From: Actinomycetota bacterium
Lineage (GTDB): Bacteria; Actinomycetota; AC-67
Reading direction: 5' to 3'
Length of the DNA: 34,439 nucleotides
Assembly (NCBI GenBank): GCA_040905475.1
Contig: JBBDRM010000139.1
Coordinates: 1-34,439 of the forward strand
In this document: positions 13,575 through 24,311 of the stretch, one piece after another
How positions within the stretch are numbered: the first letter of the stretch is position 1
Layout of the letters: every line of letters begins with the position of its first letter
Notes under the pieces: generated by a model
Seen by the model: only the letters and a program-made list of their open reading frames with translations
Databases searched by the model: none
What the model was told of the DNA's origin: nothing
Position numbers and translations under genes: made by a program

Positions 13575-14657
13575 TTACCGACGAAGGAACGAGGGGATGT
13601 CCTCGAGCTCCTCGTCGGCGTCGAACACGAGCGTCCGCCGTGCCGGCTGCCCGAGCTCCTCTTCTTCCTCTTCGAGCGCGAGCGACGTCGTGACCTCACG
13701 CGTCGACCACCGCTCGAAGCCGGCGGCGATGACGGTGACCCGCACCTCGTCACCGAGCGAGTCGTCGATCGCGGCACCGAAGATCACGTTCGCCTCGGGG
13801 TGCGCGTGGTCGGAGATGATCCGCGCGGCCTCGTTCACCTCGTACAGGGTGAGGTCGCTGCCGCCGGTGATGTTGAGCAGGATGCCGCGCGCTCCGTCGA
13901 TCGAGGACTCGAGCAACGGGCTCGAGATCGCCGCACGGGCGGCTTCGACGGCGCGGTTGTCGCCGCGCGAGTGTCCGACACCCATCAGGGCGGAGCCCGC
14001 GTCGGTGAGGATCGCCTTCACGTCGGCGAAGTCCAGGTTGATGAGGCCGGGCGTCGTGATGAGATCGGTGATGCCCTGCACGCCCTGCAGCAGAACGGTG
14101 TCGGCCATCTTGAACGCGTCGAGGATCGTCGTCGTCTCGTCGGCGACGTCGAGCAGACGGTCGTTCGGGATGATGATGAGCGTGTCGACCTTCTGCTTCA
14201 GGTCTTGGATGCCACGCTCCGCCTGCTCGGCACGCACCTTGCGCTCGAACGAGAAGGGACGAGTCACGACGCCGATCGTCAGTGCGCCCATGCCCTTGGC
14301 GATCTCGGCGACGATCGGAGCGCCGCCGGTGCCGGTGCCGCCGCCCTCTCCTGCGGTGACGAAGACCATGTCGGCCCCGCGAAGGACCTCTTCGATGGTC
14401 TCCCGTGCCTCTTCCACGGCCCTTCGACCCATCTCGGGATCCGAACCGGCCCCCAGGCCACGGGTGATCTCCCGGCCGATGTCGAGCTTCAGATCGGCAT
14501 CAGACATCAGAAGCGCCTGAGCGTCGGTGTTGATGGCGATGAACTCGACGCCACGAAGACCTTCTTCGATCATTCGGTTGACGGCGTTAACTCCGCCGCC
14601 GCCGATCCCCACGACCTTGATGACCGCGAGGTAGTTCTGAGGCGTGGTGGCTGCCAT
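13575..14657 (-). CDS. ftsZ: Cell division GTPase FtsZ
   Basis: The 360-residue tubulin homologue forms the Z ring. It shows [16 protein letters not shown] at 14-29, NTDAQAL at 43-49, the tubulin signature GGGTGTG at 105-111, PFSFE near 134-138, and the T7 catalytic loop NLDFAD at 207-212, which completes the GTPase site of the next subunit. After a short acidic linker (EEEEEEL) it ends in DIPSFLRR, the C-terminal peptide that binds partners such as SepF. The ATG at 14657 has AGGAGGGG five bases upstream. A 308-base non-coding gap separates it from ftsQ and holds its own promoter, a palindrome and a long hairpin, so ftsZ, pgeF, yggS, sepF and yggT can be expressed apart from the upstream wall genes. 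Confidence 0.98.
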   Translation of the reverse strand: MAATTPQNYLAVIKVVGIGGGGVNAVNRMIEEGLRGVEFIAINTDAQALLMSDADLKLDIGREITRGLGAGSDPEMGRRAVEEARETIEEVLRGADMVFVTAGEGGGTGTGGAPIVAEIAKGMGALTIGVVTRPFSFERKVRAEQAERGIQDLKQKVDTLIIIPNDRLLDVADETTTILDAFKMADTVLLQGVQGITDLITTPGLINLDFADVKAILTDAGSALMGVGHSRGDNRAVEAARAAISSPLLESSIDGARGILLNITGGSDLTLYEVNEAARIISDHAHPEANVIFGAAIDDSLGDEVRVTVIAAGFERWSTREVTTSLALEEEEEELGQPARRTLVFDADEELEDIPSFLRR

Positions 14658-14703
14658 GCGCGACCCCTCCTATGGCCAGTACGTCTCTTCTTTTCTCCCC
14701 AGG

Positions 14704-14739
14704 CCTCAAGCATGGTTGAAGCTCAACCACGACTTGAGG
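14704..14739 (-). promoter_or_regulatory. Long interrupted hairpin in the ftsZ leader
   Basis: CCTCAAG (14704-14710) pairs with CTTGAGG (14733-14739), and TGGTTGA (14713-14719) with TCAACCA (14723-14729), leaving a three-base loop and a small internal loop. That is 14 base pairs in the ftsZ leader, ending about 46 bases before the ATG. No T-run follows on the minus strand, so a terminator is unlikely. It could stabilise the transcript, or be a DNA operator. Confidence 0.5.
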
Positions 14740-14905
14740 GCCCGCCCCCGCTCGTCGCGGATGGCGCGCACGCCTGCGGCACTGTGTCCGTAGGCGCTGG
14801 GGAAGGACGCGCCGGGGAAGGTTTTCCGCGCTTTTCGCAGGTCCGGGAGGCCCCTAACCCTCAACGGTAGGCTGAGTGTTATGTAAACCTCACCTGACGG
14901 TGCAG

Positions 14906-14939
14906 ACACTACCGAGGCCTCATCTTGAAGTCAAGATGA
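14906..14939 (-). promoter_or_regulatory. ftsZ promoter with a palindromic operator over its -35
   Basis: On the minus strand TTGACT (plus 14929-14934), a 17-base spacer and TAGTGT (plus 14906-14911) match TTGACN-N17-TANNNT, with transcription starting near 14899. A perfect nine-base inverted repeat, TCATCTTGA (14920-14928) and TCAAGATGA (14931-14939), overlaps the -35 box. A dimeric regulator bound there would block RNA polymerase. The rest of the gap between ftsQ and ftsZ holds the leader hairpin and no gene. Confidence 0.55.
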
Positions 14940-14965
14940 AGCCGGGAAAAATGAGTGGATGATTT

Positions 14966-15745
14966 TTACGCTGCGATGGCGGCCGGACGGCCCGGCGAGC
15001 GCACGTCGATCGTGGAGAGGCGCTCCCGAGCCGCCTTGGCTCGCTCGGTCACGAGGCGTACCGCTTCGATCTTCTGGTCGATCCGGTCGAAGGGCCCGAA
15101 CTTGATCGTCAGGCCCCTGCCCACAAGCGTGAAGCTGCCGGCGGTCACGTCGATGAGGCTCGGACCCCCGCGCAGCGCGGCGGGCAGAGCGGCCCAGAGC
15201 GACATGGCGTTGGCCACGTCCGCCGTTCGGATCCGATCGCCGGCCTCGTCGGGCGCACGGGACAGGGACCGGACCGTCGGGAGGGAAGGGTCGAGCCCCG
15301 ACGTAGGCTCGAGCACGACCGCTTCCGCGTCGAGGTAGTAGAGCCCGTGGATCGTCTCGAGCACGAAGGCCGGACTCCTCTCGGTCACCAGGATCCGCAC
15401 CCGAGACGGCGCCGGCTTCGTGACGTCGACCGTACGGACCATGGGAAGGCGTGCGACCCGTGCCTCGACCGCATCGAGATCGAGCGAAAGCATGTTGGCT
15501 CCGGCTTTCAGCCCGCTCGCGCGAACGATGTCGATGTGCGACAGCGTCCTAGCCCCGGCAACCTCGATCAGCTCGAGGGCGAACAGCGATGATCGCGCGA
15601 GCATCCAACCCCCTGCCGCCAGTAGCCCGAGAACCACGACGGTGACGGTCACACGGCGCCGGCGGAGTTGCCTGGCGCGGCGCACGTCACGCCGTCGCGA
15701 TGCGAACCGCTGGGTCCGGAGAACCTTAGCGGGCTGGCGCGCCAT
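14966..15745 (-). CDS. ftsQ: Cell division protein FtsQ (POTRA domain)
   Basis: The 259-residue bitopic protein has a strongly basic cytoplasmic tail (1-31, RFASRRRDVRRARQLRRRR), one membrane helix at about 32-50, a POTRA domain at about 53-125 (LELIEVAGARTLSHIDIVRASGLKAG...VDVTKPAPSRVRILVTER), and an extracytoplasmic beta domain. FtsQ links the Z ring to the FtsL/FtsW/FtsI complex. The ATG at 15745 is chosen because GAGGAGG lies six bases upstream; an ATG at 15766 is in frame but lacks a site. The start overlaps the 3' end of murB by 20 bases. The gene ends the wall-synthesis block; the ftsZ promoter follows. Confidence 0.93.
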   Translation of the reverse strand: MARQPAKVLRTQRFASRRRDVRRARQLRRRRVTVTVVVLGLLAAGGWMLARSSLFALELIEVAGARTLSHIDIVRASGLKAGANMLSLDLDAVEARVARLPMVRTVDVTKPAPSRVRILVTERSPAFVLETIHGLYYLDAEAVVLEPTSGLDPSLPTVRSLSRAPDEAGDRIRTADVANAMSLWAALPAALRGGPSLIDVTAGSFTLVGRGLTIKFGPFDRIDQKIEAVRLVTERAKAARERLSTIDVRSPGRPAAIAA

Positions 15746-16666
15746 CCTCGACCTCCTCGAATTCACCGACGAGCCGAACTTCCGGCTCGAGCTCGATTCG
15801 CGTCTCTTCCTTGACGCGTCGTTGGATGCGGCGGATCAACGTGTAGACGTCGTCGGCCTTTGCTCCGGCCGCGGCCACGATGAAGTTCGCATGGATCTCT
15901 GAGATCCGCGCGCCGCCGACCCGCAAGCCTTTGCCGCAGACCTGTTCGATGATCCGCCCGGCGGCGTCTCCCGGCGGGTTCTTGAAGACGCTTCCGGCGT
16001 TGGGCAGGTTCAGCGGTTGATTCGCACGGCGCCAGTCCCTCGCCTCACGAAGCTTGTCCTTGATCTCCGCCTCGTCGCCGGGCGTCAGCGCGAACCCGGC
16101 CCCGACGACGACGGCGTCGACCGGCAGGTCGGTGGACCGATACGAGAACCCCAGCCGCCCGGCGGGGATGCGCTCCCGGACCGCCGTCGCGATGCGGAAG
16201 ACGTCGACCTCCTGAAGCACTTCGCCCACGGAACGACCGTGGGCGCCGGCGTTCATCCGAACCGCTCCCCCGACCGAGGCCGGGATGGCGACCGCGAACT
16301 CCAAGCCGGCGAGCGAGTGCTGCCCGGACAAGACGGCGACGCTGGGCAGGGGCACCCCGGCTCCCGCCTCGATGCGTGAGCCCTCGACGCGAGTCCATCG
16401 GAACCCGGCGCCGAGCCGGACCGCGACGCCGGAGAACCCACGGTCGGACACGAGCATGTTCGAGCCCCGCCCCAGCATGAGGAGCGGAAGGCCGGTCTCT
16501 TCCAGGGCTCGCGCGAGCGCGCTGAGGTCTTGATCGCCTTCGGCCTCGAGGAACACGGCGGCCTCCCCGCCGAGGCCGTAGGAGGTGAGCGGCCCGACCG
16601 GGTGATCTCGTTCGACGCGTCCGTGCGCGCCTCCGCGCAGGATCTCGGCGGCGCGATCGGCCGGAC

Positions 16667-16670
<4 letters not shown>
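15726..16670 (-). CDS. murB: UDP-N-acetylmuramate dehydrogenase MurB
   Basis: This flavoenzyme reduces UDP-GlcNAc-enolpyruvate to UDP-MurNAc with NADPH. The 314-residue product has the FAD-binding blocks LTSYGLGGEA near 28-37, LGRGSNMLVSDRGF, and AIPASVGGAVRMNAGAHGR. Substrate-site blocks follow: GFSYRST, NAGSVFKNPPGDAAGRIIEQ and SEIHANFIV. The short form without an extra Tyr-loop domain and the SVFKNP motif fit type II MurB. Its ATG overlaps the murC stop as ATGA. Many actinobacteria keep murB outside the dcw cluster, so its position between murC and ftsQ, as in several Firmicutes, helps characterise the lineage. Confidence 0.96.
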
Positions 16671-18074
<1,404 letters not shown>

Positions 18075-18082
<8 letters not shown>

Positions 18083-19205
18083 CGCGTCTCCCGAGCTCCA
18101 GAACCCACGCCGCCAGGTCGCCGGCGGCCGAAGGCTTCGCGAAGCTCCGCGCTCCGACCGCCATCTTCTCGCGCGCGGATTCATCGTCCAGCAGACGCTC
18201 GAGCGCGATAGCGAGGGAATCCGCCGTCGCGTCCCGGTCGAGCACGACCTCGGCCCCCCCTTCGCGCGCCAGCGCGCGGGCGTTGGCCTCTTGGTGGTTA
18301 GCCCGTGCGTACGGATAGGGCACGAGCACCGACGGCAAGCCCACCGCCGCGAGCTCCATGACGGTCGCCGCGCCGGCCCGGCACAGTGCGACGTCGGCGG
18401 CTGCGTACGCGTGCTCGACCTTATCGAGGTAGTCGACGCACCGGATCAGCAGCGCGTGTCCGCCGGCCGCCTCGTCGAGCCGTTCACGCAGGGCTTCGCC
18501 GTGCATACGTCCGGCCGACACGAAGACTTGGAGATCCGCCCGATCGCGCCAGCGCTCGGCAAGCCCGACCACCGCGTCGTTCAGCCGTGCTGCGCCGAGG
18601 CTCCCGCCCATCACCAGCAGGGTCCGTCTCGAGGCCTCGAGCGCCAGCGCGCCGATCGCCTCAGGACGCATCGCCGCGCGATCCAGCGCGGCGATCTGCT
18701 CACGAAGGGGATTGCCGAGCACGCGCACCTCGATCCCGCGAGGGAAACGCTCGCGCGTCTCGGGGAAGGTGACGGCGATGCGCCTCGTGGAACGTGCGCC
18801 GACCACGTTCGCCACCCCCGGGATCGCATTCTGCTCGTGCAGGACGGCCGGGAGGCGACGGGAACGGGCTGCGAGCACGACCGGCAGGCTGGCGTAGCCA
18901 CCCATCCCTACGACGATATCGGGCGCGATCCTCCCGAGCAGCGCGCGCACGCGGGCCGTCGCCAGGGCGGCCGAGGGCGGAGCGAGGAACCGTTTCGCGC
19001 CGAGCGTCCGGGACCATGGGATCACGTCGATCATCTCGAGCGGGTACCCGGCTCCGGGAACCGCGTCCTTCTCGATGCCGCGCGGGGTCCCGACGAAGTT
19101 CACGCGGGCATCCGGCCGGGCCCGGCGGAGCGCGTCGGCCAGCGCGATGCCGGGGTAGACGTGTCCGGCCGTTCCGCCCGCCGCGATCACGATGCTCGTA
19201 CTCAC
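18075..19205 (-). CDS. murG: Lipid II synthase MurG (undecaprenyldiphospho-muramoylpentapeptide GlcNAc transferase)
   Basis: This peripheral membrane GT-B glycosyltransferase adds GlcNAc to lipid I to give lipid II. The 376-residue product starts STSIVIAAGGTAGHVYPGIALADAL with the lipid-binding GGTxGH loop, followed by GMGGYASLP and HEQNAIPG. The C-terminal half carries GGSLGAARLND (usually GGSQGA, here Gln to Leu), CRAGAATVMELAAVGLPSVLVPYPYARANHQ, and the end of the UDP-GlcNAc site. The GTG at 19205 overlaps the ftsW stop as GTGA. The same frame continues open far upstream within ftsW, which is a GC-rich shadow. Confidence 0.97.
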
Positions 19206-20482
19206 CGTCGGGCCGTCGAGGGGCGAGACGTCGCTCGCGCGCGATCGGCACGCTGGGTCGCGACGCGAAGCGCCCGCCCAGGTTTCTGCGCCTTCGCCTT
19301 CGAGGTACCGGGCGGCGGCCACTGCTCCTGGCGCGCGATGTTGGCGAGGATCCCGATCCCGATGAGCGAGACGACCAAGGCGGACCCGCCGAACGACACC
19401 AGCGGAAGCGGAACCCCGGTGATCGGCAACAAGCCGGTGACGGCGCCCATGTTCACGATCGCCTGTCCGACGATCCAGGTGGTCACGCCGATCGCGACGA
19501 GCCGACCGAACGCGTCGGGGGCGCGACGCGCCGTTCGCACGCCGACGTAGGCGAATCCCACGAAGAGCCCGATCACCATCATCGTCCCGATGAGGCCGAG
19601 CTCTTCCCCGAGGATGGCGAAGATGAAATCGGTATGTGCGTTGGGGACGTAGAGCCATTTCTGTCGGGAGGCGCCGAGCCCGACGCCGAAGAACCCTCCG
19701 GACCCAAGCGCGATCAACGACTGAACCGCCTGGTATCCCGAGTTCAAGGGATCGGCGAACGGGTTGAGGAACGCGAAGATGCGCGCGCGGCGATAGCCCT
19801 CCGCGAGCGCCATCCCGCCGGCACCAAGGAGACCGACGACACCGAGGCCGGCGATGAGCGGGAGCGGGAGGCCGCCGGCGAAGATCACCACGAACACGAT
19901 CGCGGCCACGATCAGGGTGGTGCCGAGGTCGGGCTGCAGCATGATGAGCCCGGCGACGATGGCAACCAACACCCCGAGCGGCAGGATCACCTCGCGCAGG
20001 CTCGTCATCCTTCCGTTCTTGCGCACGACCACGTCCGCGGCGACGAGCAGCAGCGCGAGCTTCGCGATCTCCGAGGGCTGGATCCGCATGCTCCCGAAAC
20101 CGAGCCAACGGCTCGACCCACCGACCCGCGTACCGAAGGACGGGTGAAGCACGAGCACGAGTCCACCGATCGTGACGAGGAGCACGATCCATCCGAGTCC
20201 GCGCCAGCGGTGATAGTCGATACGGCTCGCGACAAACATCGCCGCGACCCCGATGACGGCCCACACCACCTGTCGCTGGAAGAACATGAATGACGACCCG
20301 TACTGGGTGTAGGACGAAACGGAGGAGGCGGATAGGATCATCACCAGCCCGAAGCCGAGCAGGATGGCCGTAATGGACGTCATCACGTAGTAGGTGCGCG
20401 TCCCCGCTCCGGCACCGGCCTTCTTCCCCGTTGCCCGCGCACGCTGCCAGATCCTGGTCTTGGCGAGCTCCACGACCGTCAC
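19202..20482 (-). CDS. ftsW: SEDS peptidoglycan polymerase FtsW
   Basis: The 426-residue protein has about ten membrane helices and polymerises lipid II with FtsI at the septum. SEDS hallmarks are SSRWLGFGSMRIQPSEIAKLALLL, LQPDLGTTLI, NPFADPLNSGYQAVQSLIALGSGGFFGVGLG, PNAHTDFIFAILGEELG (containing the catalytic Asp of the family), and GLLPITGVPLPLVSFGGSA. The C-terminal tail is basic. The GTG at 20482 has GGAGGGGGG five bases upstream and overlaps the murD stop as GTGA; a second GTG at 20473 is possible. I call FtsW rather than RodA from its place between murD and murG. Confidence 0.96.
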   Translation of the reverse strand: MTVVELAKTRIWQRARATGKKAGAGAGTRTYYVMTSITAILLGFGLVMILSASSVSSYTQYGSSFMFFQRQVVWAVIGVAAMFVASRIDYHRWRGLGWIVLLVTIGGLVLVLHPSFGTRVGGSSRWLGFGSMRIQPSEIAKLALLLVAADVVVRKNGRMTSLREVILPLGVLVAIVAGLIMLQPDLGTTLIVAAIVFVVIFAGGLPLPLIAGLGVVGLLGAGGMALAEGYRRARIFAFLNPFADPLNSGYQAVQSLIALGSGGFFGVGLGASRQKWLYVPNAHTDFIFAILGEELGLIGTMMVIGLFVGFAYVGVRTARRAPDAFGRLVAIGVTTWIVGQAIVNMGAVTGLLPITGVPLPLVSFGGSALVVSLIGIGILANIARQEQWPPPGTSKAKAQKPGRALRVATQRADRARATSRPSTARR

Positions 20483-21873
20483 GCGTTCCCCCCTCCGGAT
20501 GCGTTTCCAGCAGACAAGCGCTTCACCGCCGCGCGGAACGACTCCCCGCGCGCCTTGTAGTCGGCGAACATGTCGAACGATGCGCATCCCGGCGACAGCA
20601 AGACCGTGTCGCCGGCGGTGGCGGTCGCCGCCGCGCGCGCGACGGCTTCGTCCATCGAGCCCGCCCGCTCGGCGGGCACCCCGGACGCCGTGAACGAGTC
20701 CGCGATCTCGGGACCCGCCTCCCCGATCGCCACGACGGCGCGAACGGACCCGACGGCCGCCGTCAAAGAGGAAAGGTCCAGACCCTTGTTGCGCCCACCC
20801 GCGATCAGCACGACGCGCTCAAGGCCGTCGAGCGCAGCCAGGACGGCATGCGGGTTCGTTGCCTTCGAATCGTTGACGTACGAAACGCCGCCGATGCTCG
20901 CGACCAGCTCCATGCGGTGCGGCAACGGCTTGAACTCGGCGAGCGCCCGCGCGATCGGCTCGAGCGGCGCCCCGAACGCGGCGGCTGCGGCCGCCGCAGC
21001 GACGGCGTTGGCGAGCGCCGGAGCTCCGCGGGCCTGCAACGCCGCCGTGTAGACCACGTCGCCTTGCGGGACGACGATCTTGCCATCGCGCACGCCCGCC
21101 CCTCCCTTGGGGGGTGGTCCCACCGAGAACGGAACCAAGACCCCACCCGAGCCGCCCGCCGCGCGCGCACACTCGGCGTCCGCGTGATGGATGGCGAAGT
21201 CGTCGCTCGCCTGGCGCTCGAACAGCCGCGCCTTCGCGGCGACGTACGCGTCGAACGTGCCGTGCCAGTCGAGGTGATCGTCGGCGACGTTCAGCAGTGC
21301 GCCCACCGGAGTCCGGAAGGACACGACGTGCCGCAGTTGGAAGCTCGAAAGCTCGGCGACGATCACCTCGTTCCCCTCGACCGCGGCGTCGACGAGGGGG
21401 AACCCGATGTTGCCGGCCGGGGTCGCCCGGACCCCGGCCTCGACGAGCGAGGCGGCGAGCATCCCTGTGGTCGTCGTCTTGCCGTTGGTTCCCGTGATAC
21501 CGAGGATGGGCGCATCAGCGAGGCGGAAGGCGAGTTCAACCTCGCTCCACACCGGCACCCCGGCGGCTCGCGCGGCCCCCAGGGAAGGAGCGTGCTCCGG
21601 TACGCCGGGGCTCGCGACGACGAGATCGACCGTCGCAGCGGATTCCGGACCCGCCGCAGCATCGCCGAGGACGATGCGAGCGCCCGCAAGCGCATCGGCC
21701 CGCTCTCTGAGCGCCGCGTCGTCCGCCTCGTCCACCGCCGTGACGTCCGCGCCGAGCCGGATCAGATGGCGTACCGCAGCCTCACCCGACGTCCCGAGTC
21801 CCAACACGAGCACCGACGCCCCACGCCCGGGCACGGCCGTCCCGCCCGGCTCTGCGAACTCGGCTCTGCTCAC
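20479..21873 (-). CDS. murD: UDP-N-acetylmuramoyl-L-alanine--D-glutamate ligase MurD
   Basis: MurD adds D-Glu to UDP-MurNAc-L-Ala. The 464-residue enzyme shows VLVLGLGTSGEAA at 21-33, the P-loop GTNGKTTTT at 128-136, PAGNIGFPL, ELSSFQL (catalytic Glu), NVADDHLDWHG, PHRME, and YVNDSKATNPHA near 316, with LIAGGRNKG and SPGCASFDMFADYKARGE at the end. The GTG at 21873 overlaps the mraY stop as GTGA. It contains an unusually long alanine run (AVAAAAAAAAFG), probably a harmless effect of high GC. Confidence 0.97.
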   Translation of the reverse strand: MSRAEFAEPGGTAVPGRGASVLVLGLGTSGEAAVRHLIRLGADVTAVDEADDAALRERADALAGARIVLGDAAAGPESAATVDLVVASPGVPEHAPSLGAARAAGVPVWSEVELAFRLADAPILGITGTNGKTTTTGMLAASLVEAGVRATPAGNIGFPLVDAAVEGNEVIVAELSSFQLRHVVSFRTPVGALLNVADDHLDWHGTFDAYVAAKARLFERQASDDFAIHHADAECARAAGGSGGVLVPFSVGPPPKGGAGVRDGKIVVPQGDVVYTAALQARGAPALANAVAAAAAAAAFGAPLEPIARALAEFKPLPHRMELVASIGGVSYVNDSKATNPHAVLAALDGLERVVLIAGGRNKGLDLSSLTAAVGSVRAVVAIGEAGPEIADSFTASGVPAERAGSMDEAVARAAATATAGDTVLLSPGCASFDMFADYKARGESFRAAVKRLSAGNASGGGNA

Positions 21874-22922
21874 GTCACGCCTCCGCGCGCGAGGAAGTCG
21901 GCATAGAAGAGGCCCAGCCCGAGCGCGGCCGCGAGGCCGGCGATGATCCAGAAACGAACGATCACCGTGAACTCGGGCCATCCGCCCAGCTCGAAGTGAT
22001 GATGCATCGGCGCCATCTTGAATACACGCCGTTTGAAGAGGTGGAAGGCTCCGACCTGCACCACGACCGAAGTGGTCTCGATGACGAAGAGGCCGCCGAG
22101 GATCACGAGCAGGAGCTGGGTGCTCGTCATCACGGCGAGCGCTGCGAGCGCCCCGCCGAGCGCGAGCGACCCGGTATCGCCCATGAAGATCCTTGCCGGC
22201 GCGGCGTTCCACCAAAGGAACCCGGCGCACGCGCCGAGTGCGGCGGCCGCGAGGATCGCCAGGTCGAGCGGATCCGGCACGCCCGAGTAACACCCGGGGC
22301 CTCCGGCCGCGACGCACGGGTGGCGGAACTGCCAGAACGCGATCACGACGTATCCGGCGAACACCAGCGCACTCGAGCCGGCCGCAAGGCCGTCGAGGCC
22401 GTCGGTCAGGTTCACGCCGTTGGACGTTCCGGCCATGATGACGAACACCCACACCACGAAGAAGGGTCCGAGGTCGAGCGCCGTCTGGCGGACGAAGCTC
22501 AGGCTCGTCGACGCCCCGGCGATGTGCTGCGCGCCGAGCGCGAATCCGACCGCGACGATGAGCTGACCGATGACCTTCGCGGTCTTGTTCAGCCCAAGGC
22601 TGCGCTGATGGCGGATCTTGATGTAGTCGTCGGTGAAGCCGACGAGTCCGAGTCCGATGGCGGCGGCCAGGACGAGCAGCCCCGCCGTTCCCGTGATCCG
22701 GAACGGAGCGACGGCGTGGGCGATCAGATAGCCGGCGGTGATCCCGCCGAGGATCAGCACCCCGCCCATCGTCGGCGTTCCGCGCTTCTCGCCGTGGAAA
22801 TGGCCGATGTCCTCCCGGATGAGCTGACCGAAGCCGTGCGATCGGAACAACCGGATCGCGAACGGCGTGCCGCCGAGCGTCACCATCAGCGACACGAGCG
22901 CGGCGAGAAGGACCGGTCTCAA
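21870..22922 (-). CDS. mraY: Phospho-MurNAc-pentapeptide translocase MraY
   Basis: This polytopic membrane enzyme transfers phospho-MurNAc-pentapeptide to undecaprenyl phosphate, giving lipid I. The 350-residue product carries the family signatures KRGTPTMGG, VGFTDDYIK (catalytic Asp pair), GTSNGVNLTDGLDGLAAG, RIFMGDTGSLALGG and MAPMHHHFELGGWPE, with about ten hydrophobic segments. The start is TTG at 22922, overlapping the murF stop as TTGA and preceded by GGGGGAGG at seven bases. A rare start codon in an essential gene may set its level low relative to its neighbours. Confidence 0.97.
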   Translation of the reverse strand: MRPVLLAALVSLMVTLGGTPFAIRLFRSHGFGQLIREDIGHFHGEKRGTPTMGGVLILGGITAGYLIAHAVAPFRITGTAGLLVLAAAIGLGLVGFTDDYIKIRHQRSLGLNKTAKVIGQLIVAVGFALGAQHIAGASTSLSFVRQTALDLGPFFVVWVFVIMAGTSNGVNLTDGLDGLAAGSSALVFAGYVVIAFWQFRHPCVAAGGPGCYSGVPDPLDLAILAAAALGACAGFLWWNAAPARIFMGDTGSLALGGALAALAVMTSTQLLLVILGGLFVIETTSVVVQVGAFHLFKRRVFKMAPMHHHFELGGWPEFTVIVRFWIIAGLAAALGLGLFYADFLARGGVT

Positions 22923-24307
22923 GCGACCGCCTCCCCCGCGATCGCCAATGCGACCCGTTCGAGGCCGGCGGCGCGCGACGCCTTGACGAGCACCACGTCG
23001 TCCGGCGCCAGCGATGCCCGGAGCATCGCCAGGGCCTGGTCTGTGTCGGGAACGAGCGACGCTTCCTCGAGCGTCATCCCCTCGAGCCGTGCGGCTTCGT
23101 ACAAGGGCCGAGCGTGCTCGCCGATCACGATGAGCCTCGACACGCCGAGCCGCACCACGAGCCGTCCGATCCGGTCGTGTTCGGCCGTTGAGAACTCCCC
23201 GAGCTCGGCCATCGTCCCGAGCACCGCCCAGGTTCGCCTGCCGCGACCGAGGGTCACGAGCGTCTTCAATGCGGCCGCGGTTGAGGCCGGGTTCGCGTTA
23301 TAGGCGTCGTTGAGGACGCGCCATCCTTCCGGCGCATCCACCACCTGCATACGCCACGCGGGTCCGTCCGTCGACGACAGCGCCGTCGCTGCATCCTTCG
23401 TTGCGACGCCCAGCACATGCCCGACTGCCGCCGCCGCCAGCGCATCCGAAACGAGGTGCTCGCCGGCGATGCGGAGCGAAACCTTCGCGCGGTCTCCGTC
23501 GGAAACGAGCGTGAACGATGCGGTTCCGTCGCCGTCGAGCGCCACGTCCTCCGCGCGCACGTCCGCTTCGGCGCCGGTCCCGAAAGTGATGGTCCGCCCG
23601 CGGGTTCGTGACGCCATCGCCGCCACCGCCGCATCGTCGGCGTTCAGAACCGCGACACCTTCCGGCGCAAGCCCTTCGACGAGCTCGCCCTTCGCGATCC
23701 CAACGTTCTCCAAGGAACCGAACAATCCGATGTGCGCCGGTCCGACGTTGAGCACCACGCTCACGTCGGGTCGCAGTATCGGCATGAGCGCCTCGATGTG
23801 GCCGACACCGCGGCTGCCGACTTCGGCGACGACGACTTCGGTATCGGCGCCGGCCGAGAGGATCGTCAGCGGTACACCGATCTCGTTGTTGAAGGAGGCG
23901 GCGCTCGCGACCGTCGCGAAGCGTGCTCGGGAGACGGCGGCGGTTAGCTCCTTCGTTATGGTCTTCCCCGACGACCCGGTGATCGCCACCAGCTTGGCCG
24001 TCATCCGCGTCCGGGCGCCGGCGGCCAGCCGCTGCAGACCGGCGACGGTGTCGTCGACGCGCACGGCCGTCGTCCCGGACGGAAGCTCTACGTCTTCGCG
24101 GACGAGCACTGCGGAAGCACCGCGCTCCACCGCGTCGCCGAGGAACCGATGACCGTCGGTGTGCTCCCCGGTCAGGGCAACGAAGAGGTCGCCCGGGCGC
24201 GCGGCGCGCGAGTCGATCGCGACGCCCGTGACGACCACGTCGGGATCGCCGCCGTCGAGCCGCCCGGCGGCCATCTCCGCTACCTCCTTCGCCGTCAAGG
24301 GAAGCAC
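22919..24307 (-). CDS. murF: UDP-MurNAc-tripeptide--D-Ala-D-Ala ligase MurF
   Basis: MurF adds the D-Ala-D-Ala dipeptide. The 462-residue enzyme has the N-terminal domain with DSRAARPGDLFVAL, the P-loop GSSGKTITKE at 111-120 (usually GKTTTK), FNNEIGVPLTIL, EVGSRGVGHIE, NVGPAHIGLFGS, NDAYNANPAS near 338 and VLGTMAELGE. The GTG at 24307 lies four bases after the murE stop. An ATG two codons away is out of frame. The Ile in place of the second P-loop Thr is conservative and probably tolerated. Confidence 0.96.
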   Translation of the reverse strand: MLPLTAKEVAEMAAGRLDGGDPDVVVTGVAIDSRAARPGDLFVALTGEHTDGHRFLGDAVERGASAVLVREDVELPSGTTAVRVDDTVAGLQRLAAGARTRMTAKLVAITGSSGKTITKELTAAVSRARFATVASAASFNNEIGVPLTILSAGADTEVVVAEVGSRGVGHIEALMPILRPDVSVVLNVGPAHIGLFGSLENVGIAKGELVEGLAPEGVAVLNADDAAVAAMASRTRGRTITFGTGAEADVRAEDVALDGDGTASFTLVSDGDRAKVSLRIAGEHLVSDALAAAAVGHVLGVATKDAATALSSTDGPAWRMQVVDAPEGWRVLNDAYNANPASTAAALKTLVTLGRGRRTWAVLGTMAELGEFSTAEHDRIGRLVVRLGVSRLIVIGEHARPLYEAARLEGMTLEEASLVPDTDQALAMLRASLAPDDVVLVKASRAAGLERVALAIAGEAVA

Positions 24308-24311
24308 CGCA

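Noticed and set aside
13359-14870. A 503-codon plus-strand frame over ftsZ and its leader
   Set aside because: No family features; it is a shadow of ftsZ and pgeF in GC-rich DNA and crosses the ftsZ promoter and leader hairpin.
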